From: Brevibacillus_D fluminis_A
GTDB taxonomy: Bacteria > Bacillota > Bacilli > Brevibacillales > Brevibacillaceae
NCBI RefSeq assembly: GCF_052072235.1
Contig: NZ_CM125436.1
Span: 3,652,001-3,716,000 of the forward strand
DNA length: 64,000 bases
Reading direction: 5' to 3'
Position numbers and translations under genes: made by a program. Positions 42,918-52,296 of this stretch are shown piece by piece. Every line of letters begins with the position of its first letter. The stretch's first letter is position 1. Under the pieces are notes generated by a model, which saw only the letters and a program-made list of their open reading frames with translations, did not search any database and was not told where the DNA came from.

Positions 42918-43748
42918 CTACACGTCCCCCTCTTCCTGTATTCGTTCCAGCACATAGGCATGCACAGGCCCTTCCGTTTTGAGCAGACCGACAGCGATGT
43001 AGCCTTGGGCAAAAGCGTCCTGGCACATCCGGCGAAGCGCCATACGCCACTCGGCCGCTATTTCCAGCTGTTCCTTTTTCAGCGAATGGATGGCAGCAGG
43101 GACCGCGAGCAGCATCCCGTCATGCTCGCCCACTCGGCCGCGAGCAAGCGGATGCGGGTACCCATTCGCCTCTTGCCAATCCAACACCCACGGATTGTCT
43201 TTCCATTTGCTTTCGACGAGCGGGACGCCTTCCACCCCGCGAGTTGCCCGCTCCCCCAGCAAATGCCACTCCAGCAAAAACCGGTCCGTCGGCAGCCCTT
43301 TGTTGATCCCGTCTTTCATTTCCCCGTAATACGATTCCATGTACGTCCTGACGATGCCGCCCAGCTTGCACAGGTTGAGATACGCGTTGCGCGCCTCCAG
43401 CGGATCATAGGTCCAGGTCATCTTCTCATAGCCATAGGCGATCGCCCATTCGCGCTGGCGCAGTTTGAGCTGTTTGCCGATGCCCCAGTCGCGGTACGCA
43501 GGCAAGATCCCGAGCATATGGGAGCAAAGGTGCGACTTCCCCGCTTTGAAGCCGGCAAAGCCGTAGCAAAAGCCGACCGGCTTCCCTTCATGGTAGGCAG
43601 CGATGACCACGCCTCCGTTATGAATGGCGGCCATCAGCTGCGGCACGGGCGTGATGTTTTTCTCCCCCCATACCGCAAGCTGCAGCATCTCGACTTCCTC
43701 CATCTGCACGGCGTCCGTGATCACGCGGTATTCCAATTCTGACTGCAT
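42918..43748 (-). CDS. GNAT-family acetyltransferase (COG3375-like)
   Basis: This 276-residue protein has an N-terminal GNAT fold with VGFCYGFAGF and an acetyl-CoA loop-like RDWGIGKQLK. It is of the type often encoded beside o-succinylbenzoate synthase/N-acylamino acid racemases, as here (the racemase starts 18 bases upstream). N-acylation of amino acids before racemisation is a reasonable role but is inference. GAGGTGAAC precedes the ATG. One base separates its stop from the next gene. Confidence 0.85.
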   Translation of the reverse strand: MQSELEYRVITDAVQMEEVEMLQLAVWGEKNITPVPQLMAAIHNGGVVIAAYHEGKPVGFCYGFAGFKAGKSHLCSHMLGILPAYRDWGIGKQLKLRQREWAIAYGYEKMTWTYDPLEARNAYLNLCKLGGIVRTYMESYYGEMKDGINKGLPTDRFLLEWHLLGERATRGVEGVPLVESKWKDNPWVLDWQEANGYPHPLARGRVGEHDGMLLAVPAAIHSLKKEQLEIAAEWRMALRRMCQDAFAQGYIAVGLLKTEGPVHAYVLERIQEEGDV

Positions 43749-43766
43749 GTGTGGTTCACCTCGGGC

Positions 43767-44894
43767 TTAGATCGTCACATTCGTGTGCGAATAGCTTTTT
43801 TCTTGTACTTTCAACGCTTCCACCGCTGACCAGTTGATCGCATAGCCGATCCCCGGTCCGTCCGGCACCGCCAAAATCCCGGGCCGCAGGAAATCCACTT
43901 CCGGTACGACGATATCCTGCGTCCAATAACGGCTCGAGGCGGAGGTGTCGCCAGGGATCGTGAAATTGGGCAATGAGGTGATCGCGATGTTGTGCGCCCG
44001 GCCCACACCGCTCTCCAGCATGCCGCCGCACCAGACGGGAACATCGTGCGCCTGGCAAAAGTCGTGGATTTTTTTCGCTTCCGTCAGCCCGCCGACGCGG
44101 CCTACCTTGATATTGATGATTTTGCAGCTGCCAAGCTCAATCGCACGTCGCGCATCCTCTGCCGTATGGATGCTCTCATCGAGGCAGATCGGCGTGTTCA
44201 GCTGGTGCTGCAGACGCGCATGGTCCACGATGTCATCATGGGCAAGCGGCTGCTCGATCATGATCAGGTTGTAGTGGTCAAGCTCCTTGATCCGATCGAG
44301 TTGATCGAGCGTATAGGCGGAATTGGCGTCCGCCATCAGCGGCAAGGAATCGCCAAACCGTTTGCGCAGCGCTTCGATCAGCGTGATGTCAAAGCCAGGC
44401 TTGATTTTGACTTTGATCTTCTTGTACCCATCCGCGACGAATCCTTCCACCTTCCGGATCACGTCCTCGACGGATGGCTCGATCCCGACGCTTACGCCGA
44501 CATCGATTTCCTTGCGCTTTCCGCCCAGCGCATGTGCAAGCGACAAGCCTTGCTGCTTGGCGTACAAATCCCAAACCGCCCCTTCCAATGCCGCCTTCGC
44601 CATATTGTTGCGCCGGATCGAGGCAAACAGGCGATCCACATCTTCCGGGCGTTCGATCGGACTCTTCAGGAGCATCGGGATCATGATCGCGTCCAGCATA
44701 TACAGAATCGTATCCGTCGTCTCTTCATTGTAGTAAGGGAACGGCATCGCTACGCTTTCGCCATACCCTGTCTCCCCCTCGCTGTGCGCGCTGATCAACA
44801 AAAAATCGCGTTTGGCCAAACGTCCGAAGCTCGCTTCAAACGGGTCCTTGAGCGGCACGTGCAGTCGTTTCCATTCGATTCGTTCGATCTTCAT
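43767..44894 (-). CDS. N-acylamino acid racemase / o-succinylbenzoate synthase-family enzyme
   Basis: This 375-residue enolase-superfamily enzyme shows catalytic residues K163 (KVK), D189, E214, D239 and K263. These fall at the numbers known for the Amycolatopsis N-acylamino acid racemase when the ATG at 44894 is used, which supports that start over the two ATGs just before it (44900, 44897). AAAGGAG lies upstream. It could also act as an L-Ala-D/L-Glu epimerase-type enzyme. In this operon it would interconvert D- and L-forms of N-acylated or dipeptide-bound residues. Confidence 0.88.
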   Translation of the reverse strand: MKIERIEWKRLHVPLKDPFEASFGRLAKRDFLLISAHSEGETGYGESVAMPFPYYNEETTDTILYMLDAIMIPMLLKSPIERPEDVDRLFASIRRNNMAKAALEGAVWDLYAKQQGLSLAHALGGKRKEIDVGVSVGIEPSVEDVIRKVEGFVADGYKKIKVKIKPGFDITLIEALRKRFGDSLPLMADANSAYTLDQLDRIKELDHYNLIMIEQPLAHDDIVDHARLQHQLNTPICLDESIHTAEDARRAIELGSCKIINIKVGRVGGLTEAKKIHDFCQAHDVPVWCGGMLESGVGRAHNIAITSLPNFTIPGDTSASSRYWTQDIVVPEVDFLRPGILAVPDGPGIGYAINWSAVEALKVQEKSYSHTNVTI

Positions 44895-44896
44895 CA

Positions 44897-45886
44897 TCAT
44901 TCGCTCCTTTCGTCGGCCCCATACAGATGGCAAGCCACCATATGGTCATGCGCCACAGCCAATTCAACCGGCCGAACGCGTTTGCAAATCTCCATCGCGT
45001 GCCGGCAGCGGGGGTGGAAGGCGCAGCCTGTCGGCGGATTGGCTGGACTTGGCACATCGCCTCCCAGCACGATCCGCTCTTTTTTCTGATTGGGATTCGG
45101 TACCGGCACCGCTGACATCAGCGCCTGCGTGTACGGGTGCAGCGGTTCCGCGAACAGCCGCTTCTTGTCGGCGATCTCCACGATCCGGCCCAGGTACATG
45201 ACGGCAATGCGATCGCTGATATGACGGATCACCCCGAGATCGTGCGAGATGAACAAGTAAGTGAGTCCAAGTTCTTCCTGCAAGTCTTGCAGCAGGTTTA
45301 AAATCTGCGCCTGGATCGAGACGTCCAGCGCTGACACCGGCTCATCGGCCACGATCAGCTTGGGCTTCACCGCGATCGCGCGGGCGATTCCGATGCGCTG
45401 CCGCTGCCCGCCGCTGAACTCGTGCGGATAGCGGTCGGCATGGGACGGATTCAACCCGACCATCGCAAGCAGCTCCATGACCATCTGCCGCAAGCGGCGC
45501 GGATCGCTTTGCGGTTCGCCAACGTGCAGCGCTTCCGCCAAAATCGAGGAAACCGTCAGCCGCGGGTTCAGCGAGGCATACGGATCTTGAAAAATGATCT
45601 GCATCTGGCTGCGCATCTCGCGCAGCCTCGCCTGCGGCATGTCGATCAGCTCTTCCCCGCCAAATCGCACGGAGCCATCGCTCGGCTGAACAAGCCGCAA
45701 AATGCTCCGCCCTGTTGTCGACTTGCCGCAGCCGCTTTCGCCGACGATGCCGAGCGTCTCTTTCTGCTTCAACCGAAACGACACGCCGTCCACCGCCTTG
45801 ACATGGCCGGACGGCTGCCCGAAAAATCCTTTTTTCAGCGGAAAATATGTTTTGAGGTTTTCGACGACAAGCAGATTTTCGCTCAT
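44897..45886 (-). CDS. Dipeptide/oligopeptide ABC transporter ATPase, DppF/OppF-like
   Basis: This 329-residue ATPase has Walker A GESGCGKST, the signature SGGQRQRIGIARA, Walker B LIVADE and the oligopeptide-type C-terminal cysteine cluster (CAFHPRCRHAMEIC) of OppF/DppF. AAGGAGG precedes the ATG at 45886. It overlaps the DppD gene by ATGA. With DppD and two permeases it forms the full importer. Confidence 0.93.
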   Translation of the reverse strand: MSENLLVVENLKTYFPLKKGFFGQPSGHVKAVDGVSFRLKQKETLGIVGESGCGKSTTGRSILRLVQPSDGSVRFGGEELIDMPQARLREMRSQMQIIFQDPYASLNPRLTVSSILAEALHVGEPQSDPRRLRQMVMELLAMVGLNPSHADRYPHEFSGGQRQRIGIARAIAVKPKLIVADEPVSALDVSIQAQILNLLQDLQEELGLTYLFISHDLGVIRHISDRIAVMYLGRIVEIADKKRLFAEPLHPYTQALMSAVPVPNPNQKKERIVLGGDVPSPANPPTGCAFHPRCRHAMEICKRVRPVELAVAHDHMVACHLYGADERSE

Positions 45887-46872
45887 ATCGCCACCTCCTT
45901 GTCGACATACATCCAGCAGCGAACCGCCTGTTTGCCCGTCCGGATCACCGGCGGCTTTTCCTGCACGCATCGGTCCGTGACATGTTTGCAGCGGGAGCGG
46001 AACGGACAGCCGCCCGAGATTTCGCCCAATACCGGCACATTCCCCTCGATCGGCGTCAGCCTGCTGTGCTCCGTCTCCAGGCTCGGGATCGATTGGAGCA
46101 ATCCGACGGTGTACGGATGCTTCGGATTGGCAAAAATCGTTTGCACATCCGCCTCCTCCACAATCTCGCCGTAATACATGACCATCACGCGATCGGCCAT
46201 CTCCGCAACCACGCCCAAATCGTGGGTAATCAGCAGGATGGCGGTGTGCGCAGTCTGTTTCAGCCCGTTCATCAGATCGAGAATTTGCGCCTGAATCGTC
46301 ACGTCCAACGCGGTGGTCGGCTCATCGGCGATCAGCAGATCCGGCTCGCACGCCATCGCCATCGCGATCATCACCCGCTGCTTCATTCCCCCTGACAGCT
46401 GGTGCGGATATTCGTTGACAATGGCCTCGGGGCGCGGAATGCCCACTTTTCGCAGCATCTCGATCGTCTTCGCACGCCGCTCCTGCTTGGAGTAGCCGGT
46501 ATGCAGCCGGAACACCTCATCGATCTGCCGCCCGATGCTGTGCACCGGATTCAGCGATGTCATCGGCTCCTGAAAAATCATCGAGATGTCCCGCCCGCGA
46601 ATCGCCCGCATCTCACGCTCCGCCAGCTGGTTGAGCACACTCCCTTTGAAGCGGATGCTGCCTTCAAGCGTACCGATTTTTTTGGAGATAAGCCCCATGA
46701 TCGACAGGGACGTGACGCTTTTGCCGCTGCCCGATTCACCGACGAGTGCGACGGTTTCCCCTGCTTTGATCTGAAAGCTGACCTGATTCACGGCCGTAAA
46801 CGCGCCACGCTCCGTTTTGAGAATCATGGACAGCCGATCGATGTCCAATACCGTCTCTTTCTCCTTCATCAT
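45883..46872 (-). CDS. Dipeptide/oligopeptide ABC transporter ATPase, DppD/OppD-like
   Basis: This 329-residue ATPase has Walker A GESGSGKS, the signature LSGGMKQRVMIAMA, and the OppD/DppD C-terminal Cys motif (CPFRSRCKHV...RC). It starts at the first ATG of a double (46872) behind GGAGGG. The longer frame to 47160 is not supported. It follows a serine hydrolase gene by 26 bases. Confidence 0.93.
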   Translation of the reverse strand: MMKEKETVLDIDRLSMILKTERGAFTAVNQVSFQIKAGETVALVGESGSGKSVTSLSIMGLISKKIGTLEGSIRFKGSVLNQLAEREMRAIRGRDISMIFQEPMTSLNPVHSIGRQIDEVFRLHTGYSKQERRAKTIEMLRKVGIPRPEAIVNEYPHQLSGGMKQRVMIAMAMACEPDLLIADEPTTALDVTIQAQILDLMNGLKQTAHTAILLITHDLGVVAEMADRVMVMYYGEIVEEADVQTIFANPKHPYTVGLLQSIPSLETEHSRLTPIEGNVPVLGEISGGCPFRSRCKHVTDRCVQEKPPVIRTGKQAVRCWMYVDKEVAI

Positions 46873-46898
46873 GTCGACCCTCCATCCATGCGCTTGCG

Positions 46899-47786
46899 TT
46901 ACTGGCTGATAAAATGCTCGTAGGCCGTCAGGGCCAAGCGGGCAATCAGCTGCTCCCCTTCTTTCACCGAACCGTTGCCTTGCGACAGTGCCGCGATGGT
47001 GAACGCGCCCTTGTCCTCGGGCAGATAGACGATGCCCACATCGTTCACCACGCTGCCGATCGTCCCGGACTTGCAAGCGATCACGGTTTTGTCCGGAAGC
47101 AAATACGGAATGCGATTGCGCAGCTGCTGTCTTTTCATGATGTCGAGGATACCGTCGCACGCCTCCTGCGAAACGAGCTGTCCCGTCGCGATCAGCTCAA
47201 GCAGCCTGCCCATGTCAGACGGCGTCGCCACGTTGTTTTTTGGACTCGGCTGAAAAATGAAATTGTCCGGATCGAAACCGGTTTCCGCGAACTGCTTGTT
47301 CAGCTTGTCGACGCCGGCCTTGCCCTTTTTCTCACCGGCCAAGCCCGCGCCGATGCTCAAAAGCTCCCAGCAGTCGAATTTGACGGAAATGCCGTGTAAG
47401 CCCAGCTCCCGCATGAATGCCTCCACTCGCTCCTTGCCGACCAGCTCCATCACTTTGTCCGTCCCCACATTGTCGCTGACGATGATCATCAGCATCGCCA
47501 AATCGCGGATCGCCACTTCCACACCCGGCAGGAACTCCTTGAGTACCCCTGAGCCGGCGACCAGATCATCCTCGGTCAGGCGAATCCGCTCCTCCAACCG
47601 GAGCCTGCCCGCCTCGACATCGCGAAACAGCGTTGCCAAAATCGGCACCTTGAACGTGCTCGCCATCTGAAAATAGCGGTCCGCGTTCATACGCGCCTCT
47701 TCCTGTGTGCCGATATGCTTGACCGTAACGCCGAAAACCGCCGAAGATTCGGCCAACACAGCCTCCAGCTTTTCCTGCAAAGTCAT
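46899..47786 (-). CDS. Cytosolic class A beta-lactamase-like serine hydrolase
   Basis: This 295-residue protein has class A motifs: STFK (S43, K46), SDN (S104-N106) and a late KSG(T). I cannot find the omega-loop Glu-x3-Asn (E166/N170 of class A), and there is no signal peptide, so it is unlikely to be an ordinary secreted beta-lactamase. Within a peptide uptake operon it is better read as an intracellular amidase or peptidase for D-amino-acid peptides; that is inference. The ATG at 47786 is chosen; a TTG two codons earlier has a nearer AAGGAAG site. Confidence 0.8.
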   Translation of the reverse strand: MTLQEKLEAVLAESSAVFGVTVKHIGTQEEARMNADRYFQMASTFKVPILATLFRDVEAGRLRLEERIRLTEDDLVAGSGVLKEFLPGVEVAIRDLAMLMIIVSDNVGTDKVMELVGKERVEAFMRELGLHGISVKFDCWELLSIGAGLAGEKKGKAGVDKLNKQFAETGFDPDNFIFQPSPKNNVATPSDMGRLLELIATGQLVSQEACDGILDIMKRQQLRNRIPYLLPDKTVIACKSGTIGSVVNDVGIVYLPEDKGAFTIAALSQGNGSVKEGEQLIARLALTAYEHFISQ

Positions 47787-47813
47787 CTGCAACCCACTTC
47801 CTTCCGACTGTCG

Positions 47814-48725
47814 TTATTTTGGGTCCAAAGCGTCCCGCAGGCCGTCGCCCAAGAGGTTAAAGCCCAGCACAACCAGCATGATCGCCATGCCAGGGAAAAT
47901 CGACATCCACCACGCCTGCCCAAGGAACGCCTTGCCGACATACACCATGGCCCCCCATTCCGGCGCGGGCGGCTGTGCTCCGAGTCCGAGAAAGCTGAGC
48001 GCCGCAGCCGCCAAGATGCTGCTGCCAAACTGCACGGTCATCAGCACGATGATCGGCGACAAAATGTTCGGTAAAATATGTTTCCCCAATATGACTGCAT
48101 CGCGGATGCCGAGCGCCCGCACCGCCTCTACATATTCTTTTTCGCGGATCGACAAGACGGACGCGCGCGTCACCCTGACATAGGACGGAATCACGGCGAT
48201 CACGATGGCGATCATCGCATTGGTCAAGCCTGGCCCCAGCACGGCAATGATGGCAATCGCCAACAGCAAGGCGGGAAGCGCCAGCAAGATGTCCATTACC
48301 TGCATGATGTACATGTCCAAGCGGCGATAATAGCCTGCGATGACTCCCAGCGTAACGCCGATCGCCGAAGCGATGGTCACGGTGATCAGTCCGGTCAAAA
48401 GCGAAATGCGGCCGCCATACAGCAGCCGCGAAAAAATATCGCGACCAAAATCGTCGGTCCCGAGCAGATGCTTTGCCCCCGGTCCGACCATGCGATCCGA
48501 AAAATTCATCTGATCGATCGGATACGGGGCCAAAAGCGGCGCACAGACACATCCGATCGTGAAAAGCAGCAGGATGATGGCGCCGCCCATCGCCGTCTTG
48601 TTGCGAACCAATCGCTTTGCGACTTGCAGCCAGTAGGGAGGCGACGGGGTCACCGGCGATTCCACGGCGCGGATGGGAGGATGCGTTTCATGTCCCGCTT
48701 CCAGTCGGCTTACGTTTCCACTCAC
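47814..48725 (-). CDS. Dipeptide ABC transporter permease, DppC-like
   Basis: This 303-residue permease has six membrane segments and the DppC/OppC markers (LGTDDFGRDIFSRLLYG, an EAA-like loop, REKEYVEAVRALG). It starts at a GTG preceded by AAGGAGCG. Operon position follows DppB by 16 bases. Confidence 0.93.
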   Translation of the reverse strand: MSGNVSRLEAGHETHPPIRAVESPVTPSPPYWLQVAKRLVRNKTAMGGAIILLLFTIGCVCAPLLAPYPIDQMNFSDRMVGPGAKHLLGTDDFGRDIFSRLLYGGRISLLTGLITVTIASAIGVTLGVIAGYYRRLDMYIMQVMDILLALPALLLAIAIIAVLGPGLTNAMIAIVIAVIPSYVRVTRASVLSIREKEYVEAVRALGIRDAVILGKHILPNILSPIIVLMTVQFGSSILAAAALSFLGLGAQPPAPEWGAMVYVGKAFLGQAWWMSIFPGMAIMLVVLGFNLLGDGLRDALDPK

Positions 48726-48741
48726 GTTCTCTCGCTCCTTC

Positions 48742-49662
48742 CTACTCGTATTTGATCCGTGGATCGAACAAGCTGTACAGCAAGTCGACAATCAGGTTGG
48801 TGATGGCAAACAGGAACGCGATGAAAAAGACCAGCCCTTGGATGGTCGGCAGATCGCGCTTGCCGATCGCCTCAATGGCGAGGCTGCCCAACCCTTGCAA
48901 GGAAAAAATCGTCTCCGTCACGACCGCACCGGCAAGCAGCGCCCCGAACTCCAGCCCGATCAATGTGATGACCGGAATCATCGCATTTTGCAGCCCGTGC
49001 AGCAGGACGACCGAACGCTGTGGCGCGCCTTTCGCATGTGCGGTACGCATGTAATCCTGTTTGATGACATCAAGCATGCTGGAGCGCGTCATGCGGGCGA
49101 TCATCCCCGCTTCGCCCAATGCGAGCGTGACAGATGGCAGGATCAGCGAAAAAAATCCATCGTAGCCGGAAATCGGAAAGATCGGCAGCATGTAAGCGAA
49201 AATCCAGATGAGAAACAGCGCGATCCAAAAGCCTGGCGCCGAAATCCCGAGCAGGGAGAAAAACACGACAACCCGGTCCATCCACGTATTTTGCTTCACG
49301 GCGGCAATCACGCCGACGATGACCCCGATTACCGTCGCCAAAATCATGCTGTACAACGCCAGCTGAAACGTGACGGGAAAGCGGTCCACGATCTCTTGCC
49401 AAACCGTGTACCCGGTGATGTACGATGTCCCGAGATCCCCTTGCACAAGTCGGCCCAAAAAGCTGAAATATTGCACATACCACGGTTTATCCAGGCCAAG
49501 CTGCGCGTTTAATGCGGCAATCGCTTCGTCGGTGGGATAATCCCCGAGCAAATATTGCACGGGGTCCCCCGGAATCAGATGGACCAGCAGAAAGATGAGG
49601 ATGGTGACGCCGAGTAGCGTCCCCAAGAGCGACAGCAATCTTCGGAAAAGGTATCGTTGCAA
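48742..49662 (-). CDS. Dipeptide ABC transporter permease, DppB-like
   Basis: This 306-residue permease has six membrane segments and the DppB/OppB signature (LIPGDPVQYLLG, RTAHAKGA loop). The start is a TTG at 49662 behind AAAGGGGGAT: an ATG nearby is out of frame and the longer frame lacks a site. It follows the substrate-binding protein gene by 20 bases. Confidence 0.92.
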   Translation of the reverse strand: MQRYLFRRLLSLLGTLLGVTILIFLLVHLIPGDPVQYLLGDYPTDEAIAALNAQLGLDKPWYVQYFSFLGRLVQGDLGTSYITGYTVWQEIVDRFPVTFQLALYSMILATVIGVIVGVIAAVKQNTWMDRVVVFFSLLGISAPGFWIALFLIWIFAYMLPIFPISGYDGFFSLILPSVTLALGEAGMIARMTRSSMLDVIKQDYMRTAHAKGAPQRSVVLLHGLQNAMIPVITLIGLEFGALLAGAVVTETIFSLQGLGSLAIEAIGKRDLPTIQGLVFFIAFLFAITNLIVDLLYSLFDPRIKYE

Positions 49663-49682
49663 AACGCCCCATCCCCCTTTTG

Positions 49683-51311
49683 TTATTTCGTGATCTTGAT
49701 ATCTGCGAGCGGAATGTCGCTTGTGAACGGATTGAGCTTGTAGCCCTCGATATTGCGCGTAGCCGTCACCGATTCGCTCACGTACAGCGGTACCCATGGC
49801 GGATCTTTGACCAGCAGCTCCTCGGCTTCCTCATACACTTTCATCCGTTCCTCTTCTTTCAGCACCGTACGCCCTTTGGCAAGCAGCTCATCGACTTTCG
49901 GATTGGAATAGTGCACGCGCTTCGAGTTGTCGGTCTGCATCAGCAGGTAGAGGATGTCCGGATCGTTCAGCCCGAAATAAAGCAGGAACAGCTCATGGTT
50001 GCCTTTTGTCGTGCGATCCTTCACTGTTGCCACGTCGTGAACGGCAATTTTAATGTCGACGCCGATTTCTTTGAGCTGCGCTTGCAAAATTTGCGCGACA
50101 CGCTGCAAGGCAGGGTCCTCCGGCAGAAGCAGTTCGAGCGAGAGCGGCTTGCCGTCCTTCTCGACGATGCCATCGCCGTTGCTGTCGGTGTAGCCTGCTT
50201 CTGCAAGCAGCTGCTTCGCTTTGTCTACGTTATGTGCATACATCTCTTTCGCCATGTTCTCGATTTTCTCGCTGTAACCGGGAATGGTCGGCGGCAGCGG
50301 GCCGAAGTTCGGCTTCGCGAATCCCGCCAGGGCAACCTGTATGATCGGGTCGCGGTCGACAGCCATGGCGATCGCCTGCTTGATGCGCACGTCTTTGAAA
50401 ATTTCCTTTTGGTTGTTGAAGCCAAGGTACTTCATGCCTTGCTCCAGGCTCTTCTCGATTTTGGTTCCTGGAATGGCTTCCAATTCTTTCACGTACGTGC
50501 TTGGCACTTCTTGCAGGATGTTGATCGTGCCTTTTTTGAATTCGAGAATGCGCGTGTCGTCATCTTTTAAGAAACGGAAGACGACCTTGTCGACGTACGG
50601 TGCGCCCTTGTTGTCGGCATAAAGCGGTCCCCAGTTGTAATCCGGGTTTTTCACATAAGTGACCGATGCGCCGCGTTTCACTTCCGGATTCATGAACGGC
50701 CCTGTTGCGAGCGGCGCCTCCCCGAACTTGTCGCCTTTTTCTTTCAGGCGCTCCGGATCGAACGGCGACAGGAACGTTCCGACCAGCATGTTGGCGAATG
50801 GAGCAAACGGTTCCTTGAAGGTAATTTTGACCGTGTTTGCGTCGGGCGCCTCAATCTTGTCGATCGGCCCTGCCAAATCTTTGTTCGGCGAAATGCTGGC
50901 GAATCGCTCGATGGACGTTTTGACCGATTCGGCTGTCATCGGCGCACCCGACTGGAATTTGACATCTTTGCGCAAAATCAGCGTCCACACCTTGCCGTCG
51001 TCAGACACTTGCCAAGATTCAGCCAAATGCGGAATCAGCTTGCCCTGCATATCGCGGCTCAAAAGCGAATCATACGGCTGGCTGTTGGTATTGTCCAGCC
51101 ATGTGGTTTTTTGCGGGTCCAATGTGTCCGGCTCGACGGGAGCGGCGATGACCAGCGTGCCGCCGGTTGTCGCTTCCGCCTTGCCCGGCGAGGCGGACGG
51201 TTCCGTCCCCGCTGGTTTGGTGCCAGTAGTGCCCGAACATGCTGCGAGAAGCAGTGTGACGCTAAGCCCGATCGTTGCCAGACTGCCGATGCGCCGCGTA
51301 TGCTTTGCCAT
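49683..51311 (-). CDS. Peptide-binding lipoprotein, DppE/OppA-like (SBP_bac_5)
   Basis: This 542-residue solute-binding protein has a lipoprotein signal ending in LLAAC (C25), a Ser/Gly-rich linker and the SBP_bac_5 fold (TLDPQKTTW, ATGPFMNP, IKQAIAMAVDRDP). It binds di- or oligopeptides outside the membrane for the DppBCDF permease. AAAGGGGGG precedes the ATG at 51311; the longer frame has no site. Confidence 0.94.
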   Translation of the reverse strand: MAKHTRRIGSLATIGLSVTLLLAACSGTTGTKPAGTEPSASPGKAEATTGGTLVIAAPVEPDTLDPQKTTWLDNTNSQPYDSLLSRDMQGKLIPHLAESWQVSDDGKVWTLILRKDVKFQSGAPMTAESVKTSIERFASISPNKDLAGPIDKIEAPDANTVKITFKEPFAPFANMLVGTFLSPFDPERLKEKGDKFGEAPLATGPFMNPEVKRGASVTYVKNPDYNWGPLYADNKGAPYVDKVVFRFLKDDDTRILEFKKGTINILQEVPSTYVKELEAIPGTKIEKSLEQGMKYLGFNNQKEIFKDVRIKQAIAMAVDRDPIIQVALAGFAKPNFGPLPPTIPGYSEKIENMAKEMYAHNVDKAKQLLAEAGYTDSNGDGIVEKDGKPLSLELLLPEDPALQRVAQILQAQLKEIGVDIKIAVHDVATVKDRTTKGNHELFLLYFGLNDPDILYLLMQTDNSKRVHYSNPKVDELLAKGRTVLKEEERMKVYEEAEELLVKDPPWVPLYVSESVTATRNIEGYKLNPFTSDIPLADIKITK

Positions 51312-51382
51312 GAAGAATACCCCCCTTTGTGTATGGAAACCTTGGCTATGTGAATACTGGATAACCATTTTTTTCTGTGCGT

Positions 51383-52252
51383 TTACTCGTTTCGCTGGAC
51401 GAACGGATAAAACTGCTCGCTCGTCTTGTCATACAGCTTGATCCGCTTTTGCGCCCGTTCCCGATCGACCTGGGTCACGCCGCTGACCAATGCGTTCAGC
51501 ATGGTGAAAATCGCGGACATGCCCTTTAAGGTGGCAGGCGACGGCGTGGTGACTTTCAGCAGGACGTCTGCAAAAGGCCCGAGCGGCGACAGCTCGTGGT
51601 CGGTGATCGCCACGATCGTCACCCCTTTTTCCTTCGCCGCTTTGGCGAACTGCACCGTATCCTGCAAGTAGCGCGGGAAAACGAGCGCGATCATCAACCA
51701 GTCTTCATTCGCTTCTGAAATCAGATAGTTGGCATCATCCACCTGCCCGCGGTACAAATGCGTGTCGCCTTTGACGATGTTCAGCGCAAAGGAGAGCCAG
51801 TACGCGGACGCATAGCTGGTGCGGCCGCCCGCCACCACGATCTTTTTCGCTTTGACGATTGCTTGTACGGCCTGATCGAACCGCCGCCGATCGAGCCCGT
51901 TCATCGTTTTTTGGATAAACGCCATATCTTGCTCCATGGTAAACGTGATGACGTCATCGCTGTCGCGGTAATCGTAGGTCGCGTCATGAAACGTTTGCAC
52001 CACGTTCTCTTGAATGACCGGAAACAGGAGCGATTGACGGATCTCGTTTTGCAATTCGCTGAAGCCGGAATAGCCGAGCGAATAGCAGAGGCGGATCACG
52101 GTCGTTTCGCTCGTCCCCGTGTTGGCCCCGATCACTTTTGCGGGAAGGAGAGCGACTTGATTCGGCTCGTCGAGTATATATTTCGCTACCGATTTTTGCT
52201 GCGTTGTCAATTGTTCAAACGATTTGCGAATGCGTTCATGTACACTCTCCAT
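51383..52252 (-). CDS. MurR/RpiR-family regulator
   Basis: This 289-residue regulator has an N-terminal HTH (ATVIRL-type TGTSETTVIRLCYSLGYSG) and a C-terminal SIS domain (about 110-260; VVAGGRTSYASAYW). RpiR regulators with SIS domains respond to sugar phosphates or related small molecules, for example MurNAc-6-P. It is the second gene of the operon, 44 bases after the M81 peptidase gene, so it probably controls the operon and itself. The effector could be a murein-derived compound; that is inference. Confidence 0.88.
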   Translation of the reverse strand: MESVHERIRKSFEQLTTQQKSVAKYILDEPNQVALLPAKVIGANTGTSETTVIRLCYSLGYSGFSELQNEIRQSLLFPVIQENVVQTFHDATYDYRDSDDVITFTMEQDMAFIQKTMNGLDRRRFDQAVQAIVKAKKIVVAGGRTSYASAYWLSFALNIVKGDTHLYRGQVDDANYLISEANEDWLMIALVFPRYLQDTVQFAKAAKEKGVTIVAITDHELSPLGPFADVLLKVTTPSPATLKGMSAIFTMLNALVSGVTQVDRERAQKRIKLYDKTSEQFYPFVQRNE

Positions 52253-52296
52253 GCTGTGTTCACCTGTCCTGGATAAATGAAATGGTCGACTGTTTG

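Noticed and set aside
40303..42982. Long plus-strand frames of 408 and 523 residues opposite the SxxK hydrolase genes
   Set aside because: Arg/His-rich shadow translations of the real minus-strand genes, whose catalytic motifs are clear.
46899..47786. An antibiotic-resistance beta-lactamase
   Set aside because: No signal peptide, no class A general-base Glu that I can find, and the operon is for peptide uptake.
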